A DNA stretch of 14,006 nucleotides from positions 1-14,006 of the forward strand of contig JABMQR010000152.1 in assembly GCA_013202335.1 (NCBI GenBank). The letters are read 5' to 3'. The stretch comes from Bacteroidota bacterium (lineage in GTDB: Bacteria; Spirochaetota; Spirochaetia; JABMQR01). This document shows, in pieces, positions 7,193 to 13,561 of the stretch. Each line of letters opens with the position of its first letter. Position 1 is the stretch's first letter. The position numbers and the translations under genes are program-made. The notes under the pieces were generated by a model, which made no database searches, was not told the DNA's origin, and saw only the letters and a list, made by a program, of their open reading frames with translations.

Positions 7193-7999
7193 ATGACCAA
7201 TTTGGTAAAACATGCTCTCAAAGAAGATCTTGCTGAAGCAGGTGACGTAACCAGCAAAGCAATCTTTACTAATGAAAAAGACATATTCAACATTGTATCA
7301 AAAGATACAGGTATTCTCTGTGGAATAAAGGCAGCTCTGGAGGTATTCAAGGAAGTTGACTCAGAAGTATCAGTCACATTCCTGAAAAATGACGGCGATG
7401 AACTTTCTCCCGGCTCCCTTGTTGCAATCATCTCCGGGAAAGTCCGTTCTATCCTGACTGCTGAGCGCACAGCACTAAATTTCCTCTCCCATTTGAGCGG
7501 AATAGCATCAAAGACCCATAAATATACCCTCATTGCAAAGGGAGCGATAATTCTTGATACACGAAAAACCATCCCCGGTCTGCGTGAGCTGGAAAAATAT
7601 GCCGTTGCCTGCGGTGGAGGCCAAAACCACCGGATGGGGTTGTATGATATGGTCATGATTAAAGATAATCATATAGATGCCGCCGGCGGTATCCCCCAGG
7701 CAGTACAGCGTATACGGGATATGTGGGGTGATACATATCGAATTGAGGTAGAAGCCCGTACTCTTGAAGAGGTCAGGCTGGCACTCGATTCGACCGCAGA
7801 CAGGATTATGCTTGACAATATGTCTCTTCAGATGATGAAGGAAGCTGTACTTATTGTTGGTGAAGCGGCAGAAACTGAAGCCTCTGGAAATGTTACCTTT
7901 GAAAGGATCCCCTCAATCGCCGATACGGGTGTCGATTTTATTTCTGTTGGCGGACTGACACATACTGTTACCGCTTTTGACTTCTCGCTTCGGAAATAG
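7193..7999 (+). CDS. nadC: Nicotinate-nucleotide pyrophosphorylase (carboxylating), quinolinate phosphoribosyltransferase
   Basis: This 268-residue enzyme converts quinolinate and PRPP to nicotinate mononucleotide, CO2 and pyrophosphate, the last step of the de novo quinolinate pathway. Family motifs are all present: ERTALNFLSHLSGIAS (91-106), LDTRKTIPGLRELEKYAV (121-138) with the phosphoribosyl-binding Arg and Lys residues, GGGQNHRMGL (141-150), IKDNH (156-160), a following EVEARTLEE segment, and the late ISVGGLTH loop. The length fits the family (about 270-290). The start is the ATG at 7193, eight bases after GGAGG. An upstream in-frame ATG at 6983 would add 70 unrelated residues and overlap the promoter. 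It is the first gene of nadC-nadA-nadB. Confidence 0.95.
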   Translation: MTNLVKHALKEDLAEAGDVTSKAIFTNEKDIFNIVSKDTGILCGIKAALEVFKEVDSEVSVTFLKNDGDELSPGSLVAIISGKVRSILTAERTALNFLSHLSGIASKTHKYTLIAKGAIILDTRKTIPGLRELEKYAVACGGGQNHRMGLYDMVMIKDNHIDAAGGIPQAVQRIRDMWGDTYRIEVEARTLEEVRLALDSTADRIMLDNMSLQMMKEAVLIVGEAAETEASGNVTFERIPSIADTGVDFISVGGLTHTVTAFDFSLRK

Positions 8000-8053
8000 C
8001 ATAATGCTGACGATGCATAACTATCTGAATAAACAATAGAGGAATAACATAGT

Positions 8054-9097
8054 ATGAACGAACGAATCCGCGAACTAAAAGAGCAGCTTGATAACCGGTT
8101 AATTATTCCTGCCCACCATTATCAGAGGCAGGAGATAATTGCCTGCGCTGATATTGTTGGTGACTCATATAAACTGGCAGTTGATGTAAGCGCCACGAAT
8201 GCAGAGTATATCGTATTCTGCGGAGTAAAATTCATGGCTGAGGGGGCTGCAATTCTGGCAAAAGAACACCAAAAGATTGTCCTGCCGGCCACAAATGCGG
8301 GATGCCCGATGGCTGACATGATTTCGATTGGCCAGGCAGAAGCTGCAATGCAGGTAATACGTGAATTCGGCGGGCAGACTGCAATACCCGTTGTCTATAT
8401 GAATGCATACGGCGATATAAAAGCGCTCAGCGGACGATACGGCGGATCCATCTGTACCAGCTCAAATGCCCGTAAAATCATGACCCATTATCTTCAGAAT
8501 AATACCCCGGTATTTTTCCTGCCCGACTACTGTCTGGGCATAAATACCGCCAGGGAGCTCTCCATACCTGATGAAAACATAGCTATTGTGCGGCAGGACT
8601 GCACTATAGAGACCACCGGGAAACCAGAGGATATCAAGCTGTTTCTCTGGGATGGAAACTGCCGGGTGCACCAGCGTTTTTCAGTTGAGCATATTGAACA
8701 CATTAGACACGAGCACCCGGGAATAAAGATAATTGTTCATCCGGAAGTAAAGGAAAAAGTTGCCGCGGCAGCAGATTGTACCGGATCCACTCAGTATATT
8801 TATAACTCCATACAGGAATCTCCTGCTGGTACCATCTGGGGAGTCGGAACTGAGTATAATTTTGTATCCCGGGTTGCTGCGGATTTTCCTGACAAATACA
8901 TTCTCCCAATCTTCGAATCCCGCTGCGGCAATATGGAAAAAACAAATATTAAAAACCTTCAGTGCATGCTTGAGGCTATTGCTGACGGCACACTGCTGCT
9001 AAAATATCCGGAGCATCTTATTACTGTCCCTGAATCTGTCCGGAAGGACGCGGCTCAGGCCCTCAACAATATGATCTCTATAGTTCAGGGAAATTGA
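8054..9097 (+). CDS. nadA: Quinolinate synthase
   Basis: This 347-residue [4Fe-4S] enzyme condenses iminoaspartate (from NadB) with dihydroxyacetone phosphate to give quinolinate. Motifs seen: HHYQR at 21-25, FCGVKFMAE at 55-63, GCPMADM at 83-89, the YMNAYGDIKA strand at 115-124, CTSSNA at 134-139, WDGNCRVH at 199-206, HPEVKE at 229-234, TGST at 243-246, and SRCGNM at 289-294. Cys84, Cys203 and Cys291 occupy the positions of the three known iron-sulfur cluster ligands. It follows nadC after 54 bases with AGAGGA upstream of the ATG, and its stop is followed within a few bases by nadB, so the two are probably translationally coupled. The enzyme should be cytoplasmic and oxygen-sensitive. Confidence 0.97.
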   Translation: MNERIRELKEQLDNRLIIPAHHYQRQEIIACADIVGDSYKLAVDVSATNAEYIVFCGVKFMAEGAAILAKEHQKIVLPATNAGCPMADMISIGQAEAAMQVIREFGGQTAIPVVYMNAYGDIKALSGRYGGSICTSSNARKIMTHYLQNNTPVFFLPDYCLGINTARELSIPDENIAIVRQDCTIETTGKPEDIKLFLWDGNCRVHQRFSVEHIEHIRHEHPGIKIIVHPEVKEKVAAAADCTGSTQYIYNSIQESPAGTIWGVGTEYNFVSRVAADFPDKYILPIFESRCGNMEKTNIKNLQCMLEAIADGTLLLKYPEHLITVPESVRKDAAQALNNMISIVQGN

Positions 9098-9099
9098 TT

Positions 9100-10668
9100 A
9101 TGAAAACCGTATATGACGTAGTTATTATTGGTACAGGGATTGCTGGCCTCACTTGTGGAATTACGCTGAAAGAGGCCGGAAAAAAGGTTTTGCTTATTAC
9201 TAAGGAGTCGGAAGTTTCCGATACCAATACACACCATGCACAAGGCGGTATTATCGCCTGGCGTGACGGTGATTCAGCAAACAGCCTTTCAAACGACATT
9301 CTTGAGGCTGGATGCAAATATAATAACATTCAGGCTGTGCGGGAGCTTAGTGAAAACGGCCCAAAACTGGTCATTGATTTTCTTATCAGCTATATCGGCA
9401 CCAAGTTTGACAGAAACACAGAAGGGCAGCTGGACTACACAGAGGAAGCAGCTCATTCACAGAGAAGAATTGTACATTATCAGGACCTGACCGGAGAAGA
9501 GATCCAACGCTCTTTAATTGAGTATGCAAAAAAAATAGGGCTGCAAATTCTGACAGACACCACAGCTGTTGACCTCATAACCAATAACCACCACTCTCTC
9601 GACACCCAGGAGCTGTATACTGCAAGGGAAGTTATGGGGGTGTATGCTTTGTCAAATACAACCGGTAAGGTCATGAGAATTCCCGCACATAGAGTAGTCC
9701 TGGCAACCGGCGGTATTGGGAACCTCTACCAGCATACAACAAACCCGAAGTCTGCAACCGGAGATGGTATTGCCATGGCCTACCGGGCCGGCGCTGATAT
9801 TATCAACGCTGAATTTGTACAGTTTCACCCGACCTCGCTCTTCCATCGTGATATCAAGCGCTTTCTCATTTCGGAATCCCTGCGAGGCGAAGGAGCACGA
9901 CTGACAGATCTTAACGGGCGTCAATTTATGCAGGACTATTCAGAATTGCAGGATCTTGCACCCCGCGATGTGGTGGCAAGGAGTATTTACGACAAAATGG
10001 GAAAGGACGGTTCTGAATATATCCTTCTTGATCTTGCAAACAATTATACCGGGACAGAACCCATCGAGAAACGGTTCTCAAAAATATATACAACCTGTTT
10101 AGGCGGTGGGATAGATATTACCCGGGAGCCTATACCCGTTGTTCCGGCTGCCCACTATTTCTGCGGTGGTGTAAAGGTAGATACAAGCGGTCAAACATCA
10201 ATCAGGAATCTCTTTGCAATTGGTGAAGTAAGCTGCACCGGACTGCACGGCGCAAACAGACTTGCTTCAACTTCTTTACTGGAAGGTTTGTTATGGGGTA
10301 AAAATTGTACTGAATTTATTAGTAAGAGCAATAATCAGATATCAGAAAGCAGGTTCAAAGCTATTCCTGAATGGAGCAGTCCGGCATCCGGGATAGAATT
10401 TGATCCGCTGCTTTTGAAGCAGGATTGGCAGGAGATAAAGATGACCATGTGGAATTACGCCGGAATCGTACGAACTACAAAAGGGCTGACCCGTGCACGT
10501 GCAGATTTAAGCTACTTTTCACACAGGATATTTGATTTCTACCAGCACTCCTCTCTTAACAAGGAGATAGTTGAGCTGCGAAATGCCGTTATCAGTGCAG
10601 GAATCATCGTTAACGCGGCACTGCATAATACCCATTCGATTGGTTGTCACTTTAGATTGGATAGATAA
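9100..10668 (+). CDS. nadB: L-aspartate oxidase
   Basis: This 522-residue FAD enzyme oxidises L-aspartate to iminoaspartate, the substrate of NadA. An N-terminal dinucleotide-binding fold GTGIAG is at 11-16, THHAQGG at 44-50, and LATGGIGNLYQHTTNP at 201-216. The active-site region contains FVQFHPTS (239-246), SESLRGEGA (258-266), APRDVVAR (287-294) and HYFCGG (352-357). His243, Arg289 and His352 correspond to the known catalytic or substrate-binding residues of E. coli NadB. The FAD-binding AIGEVSCTGLHGANRLAS segment is at 373-390. The start is the ATG at 9100, after AGGGA; a TTG two codons earlier overlaps the nadA stop. In bacteria using fumarate instead of oxygen this enzyme still works, so oxygen use is not implied. 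Confidence 0.96.
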   Translation: MKTVYDVVIIGTGIAGLTCGITLKEAGKKVLLITKESEVSDTNTHHAQGGIIAWRDGDSANSLSNDILEAGCKYNNIQAVRELSENGPKLVIDFLISYIGTKFDRNTEGQLDYTEEAAHSQRRIVHYQDLTGEEIQRSLIEYAKKIGLQILTDTTAVDLITNNHHSLDTQELYTAREVMGVYALSNTTGKVMRIPAHRVVLATGGIGNLYQHTTNPKSATGDGIAMAYRAGADIINAEFVQFHPTSLFHRDIKRFLISESLRGEGARLTDLNGRQFMQDYSELQDLAPRDVVARSIYDKMGKDGSEYILLDLANNYTGTEPIEKRFSKIYTTCLGGGIDITREPIPVVPAAHYFCGGVKVDTSGQTSIRNLFAIGEVSCTGLHGANRLASTSLLEGLLWGKNCTEFISKSNNQISESRFKAIPEWSSPASGIEFDPLLLKQDWQEIKMTMWNYAGIVRTTKGLTRARADLSYFSHRIFDFYQHSSLNKEIVELRNAVISAGIIVNAALHNTHSIGCHFRLDR

Positions 10669-10886
10669 TACAGAGGATCTCCGATGTTATTCTTCTTGTT
10701 ATCCCTTCTCTTAGGCAACAAAAAACAGTTCTTTCAGAACATACATTTTATCACAAACAACTTTTTCGTAAGGCATTATATTGAGTACTATAGGGAAAGA
10801 CTTCTTTCCAGAATTGTTCCGTCACGCCAGTATCTATTATTTCAAATGGTCAAATACTTGTATTGATTTTCTCATAATTCTTCACA
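10669..10886. other. Convergent gap between nadB and the kinase-like gene; no terminator found
   Basis: No strong intrinsic terminator for nadB is visible; the best stem is a weak five-pair GTTCT/AGAAC at about 10728-10740. A 60-codon plus-strand frame (10684-10866) follows an AGAGGA seven bases before its ATG, but its product is a Leu/Phe/Tyr-rich sequence with no family resemblance. Short coding-like frames also occur on the minus strand. The stretch may hold a decayed gene or a small membrane peptide, but neither can be supported. Confidence 0.3.
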
Positions 10887-11477
10887 TCATAAACTTTTGT
10901 TGACCGTTTGCTCGGACTTTTCCTGTTGTATCTTCCTGTTATATTCCTCGACAATCTCTATGACTTTACAAGCTGCTTGATCAGGGTTTAGTCCGGAAAT
11001 ATCAACCTGCAGGTTTGCCCGTTTGTAACCCGTATTGAAATAGATGATATCCTTTTTAAGATCTTTCAGATGAAGCTTCTTTTCCTCAGCGGTCATCTCT
11101 ATCTCGATCAGACGTGAGTCTATATCGTAGAACCTGACTCTCTCCATAATGTTTTCCGGCCTGTCAGTAAGTACTACGGTGATTCCACTGGCTTTCTTCA
11201 TTACCTTCCAGTATCCTCCCAGCAAGCCGCTTGGTGTTAAGGATATCACGCTATTCCGACTCTCCGGACGGTTCAACAAATGCACCAACGCTTTTGCGGC
11301 TTCATTACGGAACGATTGAATCGTAAAAAATTGATTCTGGAGTCGCTCGATACTGGTTCCGAAAAAACTCTCAATCTCTTGATCCAGGTCAAAAAACCTG
11401 ATGCCCAGAAGCTTCCCCATTTTTTTACCAATCGTCGTTTTTCCGACACAACAAGCACCTGTTAAAAATATACGCAT
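10887..11477 (-). CDS. Shikimate kinase-like P-loop kinase, divergent
   Basis: This 196-residue protein resembles shikimate kinase (AroK): Walker A GACCVGKT at 7-14, FDLDQEIE at 29-36 with the Asp pair that in AroK binds Mg and shikimate, FRNEA at 56-60, and a late LID-like region. The Gly-Gly-Gly substrate loop of AroK is replaced by LTPSGLLGG (80-88), and the canonical RPLL of the LID is not found. It may phosphorylate another small molecule or be a weak shikimate kinase. No other aromatic-pathway gene is nearby. The ATG at 11477 (MRIFLTG) is preferred, since the P-loop then begins at residue 7 as usual; GTG at 11495 or TTG at 11489 could add a few residues. The gene is convergent with the nad operon and divergent from the membrane/XRE pair. 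Confidence 0.7.
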   Translation of the reverse strand: MRIFLTGACCVGKTTIGKKMGKLLGIRFFDLDQEIESFFGTSIERLQNQFFTIQSFRNEAAKALVHLLNRPESRNSVISLTPSGLLGGYWKVMKKASGITVVLTDRPENIMERVRFYDIDSRLIEIEMTAEEKKLHLKDLKKDIIYFNTGYKRANLQVDISGLNPDQAACKVIEIVEEYNRKIQQEKSEQTVNKSL

Positions 11478-11559
11478 TTGTTCATTCAACCTCACTATCC
11501 ATATTTTTTATAACATTCTATCATAGGAACAAAATAAGGAAAGGAAAATACTTTTGCAA

Positions 11560-11577
11560 AGGCAAGTACTATTGCCT
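11560..11577. promoter_or_regulatory. Inverted repeat in the kinase/membrane-gene intergenic region
   Basis: AGGCAA (11560-11565) and TTGCCT (11572-11577) are reverse complements around six bases. It sits in the 284-base divergent region between the kinase-like gene and the membrane/XRE genes, nearer the former. It could be an operator for either side; which protein would bind is unknown. Confidence 0.3.
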
Positions 11578-11709
11578 CTGGTTCAATTGGATTTTTGAAA
11601 TTGTCTTTTGAACTTATTTTTCAGTACAATCACTGAATTTGTTTTCACATCATTTAAATGTCACTGCAGCATGTAATGTATGGTGATTTAAACCTAATGT
11701 AATATATTC

Positions 11710-11738
11710 TTGACCTATTGTATATTATATATTACACT
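11710..11738 (+). promoter_or_regulatory. Promoter and embedded dyad of the membrane protein/XRE operon
   Basis: TTGACC (11710-11715) and TACACT (11733-11738) are 17 bases apart. The spacer contains a broken dyad TGTA-N3-TATA-N3-TACA (11719-11736). A strong ribosome binding site GGAGGTG at 11750-11756 precedes the ATG at 11762, so the leader is very short. A dyad across the spacer and -10 is where an autorepressor such as the downstream XRE protein would bind; this is inference. Confidence 0.55.
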
Positions 11739-11761
11739 ATATAAATCATGGAGGTGAAGTT

Positions 11762-12199
11762 ATGAGTATTCAGATGAAACGTGCTATTTTAAATCTGATT
11801 ATTTGGTTATCTGTTACCCTGCTATTTTTAATGGTGTTTTTCAGTGGTAATACAGTCGCTGCCTGGGGTGACAACAGGGTGAAAATAATCACACTGGCTT
11901 CTTTATTGGGTATAGGATATATAGGGCAGTTGATTTTAAGCATAGTATTTAGAAAAAGAAAAAATATAATCAATACAGATGAAAGAGACGCAATGATTCT
12001 AAACAAGGCTATGTCCAATAGTTTCATAGTCACTTTAGTATATTTATTCCTGATTGCCATGTCTCTTTATATATACTATGAAAAAAACGGTTTTGTTCCT
12101 GTCGTTTGGCTGTGGTTTATTGCTTATAATGTGGTAATGGCAGCAAACATTACCACTTCCAGTTTTTTAATCTTTCAACATCATAAAGGTGGTAACTAA
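11762..12199 (+). CDS. Small four-helix membrane protein coupled to an XRE regulator
   Basis: This 145-residue protein has four hydrophobic helices at roughly 9-28, 42-63, 88-107 and 112-135. The segment between the second and third is charged ([20 protein letters not shown], 63-82) and lies on one side of the membrane. A DERD motif followed by a basic helix recurs in small integral membrane proteins encoded next to HTH regulators; the function of such proteins is not established. The start is secure: GGAGGTG lies five bases before the ATG. The stop overlaps the XRE start by one base (TAATG), so the two are cotranslated. The protein may sense membrane state or modulate the regulator, but nothing in the sequence proves it. 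No catalytic residues were recognised. Confidence 0.75.
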   Translation: MSIQMKRAILNLIIWLSVTLLFLMVFFSGNTVAAWGDNRVKIITLASLLGIGYIGQLILSIVFRKRKNIINTDERDAMILNKAMSNSFIVTLVYLFLIAMSLYIYYEKNGFVPVVWLWFIAYNVVMAANITTSSFLIFQHHKGGN

Positions 12200-12429
12200 T
12201 GGTGTATAAAAAATGCACTATACATAACCATATCAGGACAATCCGACGAGGCAAGGTTGATATTACTCAGAAAGAGCTAGCTGATACCGTTGGTTGTACA
12301 CGGCAAACAATAGTTGCACTGGAACAGCAGAAATATAACCCTTCACTGATACTTGCGATGAAGATAGCAAAGACTCTTGAGGTTTCTATGGATGAATTGT
12401 TTGAGTTGGAATGTCTTATTGAGCATTAA
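12199..12429 (+). CDS. XRE/Cro-type helix-turn-helix transcriptional regulator
   Basis: This 76-residue protein is almost all one Cro/C1-type DNA-binding domain of the YozG-like short class. The helix-turn-helix is seen as [20 protein letters not shown] (about 23-42), followed by the family's typical [16 protein letters not shown] and a closing SMDELFELE. There is no sensor domain, so it is likely a simple repressor whose activity could be tied to the membrane protein encoded before it. The ATG overlaps the previous stop by one base. Likely targets include its own promoter, which carries a dyad at 11719-11736. It does not look like a toxin-antitoxin partner: the companion gene is a multi-helix membrane protein, not a known toxin. 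Confidence 0.9.
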   Translation: MVYKKCTIHNHIRTIRRGKVDITQKELADTVGCTRQTIVALEQQKYNPSLILAMKIAKTLEVSMDELFELECLIEH

Positions 12430-12535
12430 AATTGTTCATGCGCTGCTTCCGGCAAAAAAACAGATACGCTAATAATCCAAACAGACCAAAAACTACGGTA
12501 TCTTGGAAATAGTACCAGGTACTATTTCCACACAA
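12416..12535 (-). other. Possible 39-residue single-helix membrane peptide or gene remnant
   Basis: On the minus strand an open frame starts at a TTG (12535) and ends at TAA (12418-12416). Its product has an aromatic start (STWYYFQD), one hydrophobic helix (VVFGLFGLLAYLFF) and a positively charged end (CRKQR), a classical membrane-anchor layout. There is no good ribosome binding site, it overlaps the last 14 bases of the XRE gene, and part of it is the 12-bp palindrome at 12504-12530. It may be the 3' end of a lost membrane-protein gene. Confidence 0.25.
12504..12530. terminator. Perfect 12-bp hairpin between convergent genes (bidirectional terminator candidate)
   Basis: TGGAAATAGTAC (12504-12515) and GTACTATTTCCA (12519-12530) are exact reverse complements with a three-base loop. 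It sits between the converging XRE and membrane-anchored genes, a usual place for a shared terminator. Neither side has a T-run immediately after the stem, so it may instead be a 3' stabilising hairpin or a protein-binding palindrome. Confidence 0.5.
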
Positions 12536-12550
12536 TTGATTCTTTCATTT

Positions 12551-13210
12551 CTATACCTTGAAAAGTTTTAAGACTTCAAACCCTTCTTTTTGAAAAATTT
12601 TAATATTCTGGGGGGATACTCTCTTGCTATGTCTGTAAAACAGGAGTTTATCTCCATCACCTTCTGTACTCAGACTTTTGTGTTCATCATAATATCCAAG
12701 AACCTTGTTTTTGAAGATCTTCCGTATGGCTTTCTCATCAGCACCCCGCAATAGATATTGCTTCGAGAAAATCGGATATGAATCAAAATTAATATCCTGA
12801 TAACCAAAGGTGCTGCCGATCTTATGAAATACATTCTCGGGTCGTAATACGAAGGATGGCAGTTGCAGCTGGCTGGATTGAAATAGTATTACCGTCTGGC
12901 GCCACATGTGAGAGTTCTTCCCTGAACCTGTGATATATCGATAATCAAAAATGCTGACATCAATCTCGTTAACACATCCATTCATCATATTCGATACTTT
13001 TTTGGAATGTCCTTTTGAGAATAGGTGGAACTGGCTTAATGACGGCAGAAATGAGTCGTCCGCTTTTTCCGAGAAAGATAATTTTTGAGAAGCGGCAGCC
13101 GCTTTCAGTTCTTCGGTTCGTTTCTTCCTGTAATACCTGGCAAGAAAAACACACGCAATAATAACTGCGACAGCAACGATTATGCCGCCGATTATCAGAA
13201 AAACTTTCAT
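12551..13210 (-). CDS. Conserved membrane-anchored protein of unknown function
   Basis: This 219-residue protein has an N-terminal transmembrane anchor (about 4-24) followed at once by the basic stop-transfer RYYRKKR, so the remaining 190 residues should face the cytoplasm. The soluble part is a compact alpha/beta domain with recognisable conserved blocks: SFLPSLSQFHLFSKGHSKK, IDVSIFDYRYITGSGKNSH, LPSFVLRPENVFHKIGS, INFDSYPIFSKQYLLRG. Such proteins occur in scattered bacteria without an assigned function, to my knowledge. The start has GAAGGA seven bases upstream. No catalytic motif or signal peptidase site was found. It is convergent with the membrane/XRE pair. A short leader frame precedes it and may couple to it. 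Confidence 0.65.
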   Translation of the reverse strand: MKVFLIIGGIIVAVAVIIACVFLARYYRKKRTEELKAAAASQKLSFSEKADDSFLPSLSQFHLFSKGHSKKVSNMMNGCVNEIDVSIFDYRYITGSGKNSHMWRQTVILFQSSQLQLPSFVLRPENVFHKIGSTFGYQDINFDSYPIFSKQYLLRGADEKAIRKIFKNKVLGYYDEHKSLSTEGDGDKLLFYRHSKRVSPQNIKIFQKEGFEVLKLFKV

Positions 13211-13303
13211 AGATTATTCCTTCGAATGTTTGAGCATTGAGTTCGGTACGTAAGAACCGACGTCGTTAACTTGATGGCTGGGGTACTCATTCATACCTCA
13301 ATC

Positions 13304-13379
13304 TTAACATAGGTTTTCTATTTCCACCAGAAATCCGGAAATTAACATAGGTTTTCTATTTCCACCAGAAATCCGGAAA
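13304..13379. repeat. 38-bp perfect tandem repeat, two copies
   Basis: Units 13304-13341 and 13342-13379 are identical, each beginning TTAACATAGG and ending CCGGAAA. Each carries a short imperfect inverted pair TTTCC...GGAAA. A length of 38 is not a multiple of three, so it is not a coding repeat. The exact identity implies recent duplication or active maintenance. Confidence 0.95.
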
Positions 13380-13425
13380 GTGCAGGTTTTGCTTTCGTGT
13401 TTTCTTTTTTAACGAACGGTTACCT

Positions 13426-13461
13426 CTATTGAGCCACCTATTGAGCCACCTATTGAGCCAC
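13426..13461. repeat. 12-bp tandem repeat, three copies
   Basis: CTATTGAGCCAC occurs three times head to tail (13426-13437, 13438-13449, 13450-13461). On the minus strand the unit reads GTG GCT CAA TAG, so every unit supplies a stop codon in the frame that ends MVAQ. Short multiple end repeats like this are known at the ends of IS21-family elements, but no transposase is visible here. Confidence 0.95.
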
Positions 13462-13561
13462 CATCCCAAAATCAGGATATGCATGAAACTCTTCAACAAA
13501 AAACTTCTGTTCGGATAACTGTGGTTTCAAATGTATTTTCGAAAATTATCTTACTCATTGC

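Larger units (their letters stand above)
13211..13561. other. Gene-free stretch with tandem repeats
   Basis: Between the membrane-anchored protein and the RhuM-like gene there is no supported gene. It contains the 38-bp and 12-bp tandem repeats listed separately, and on the minus strand short frames of 20-31 codons (about 13452-13560) without family resemblance. One minus-strand frame ends in MVAQ just as the 12-bp repeat begins. The stretch looks like accessory DNA that has been rearranged. Confidence 0.5.

Noticed and set aside
10684..10866. 60-codon gene after nadB
   Set aside because: It has a plausible ribosome binding site but low-complexity, unrecognised product; kept only as a note in the gap description.
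11762..12429. Toxin-antitoxin pair
   Set aside because: The XRE protein could be an antitoxin, but the partner is a 145-residue four-helix membrane protein unlike known toxins, and the gene order and sizes do not match known types.
13426..13461. Complete insertion sequence at the right end
   Set aside because: No transposase frame or matching inverted ends are visible within the window; only the repeats suggest it.
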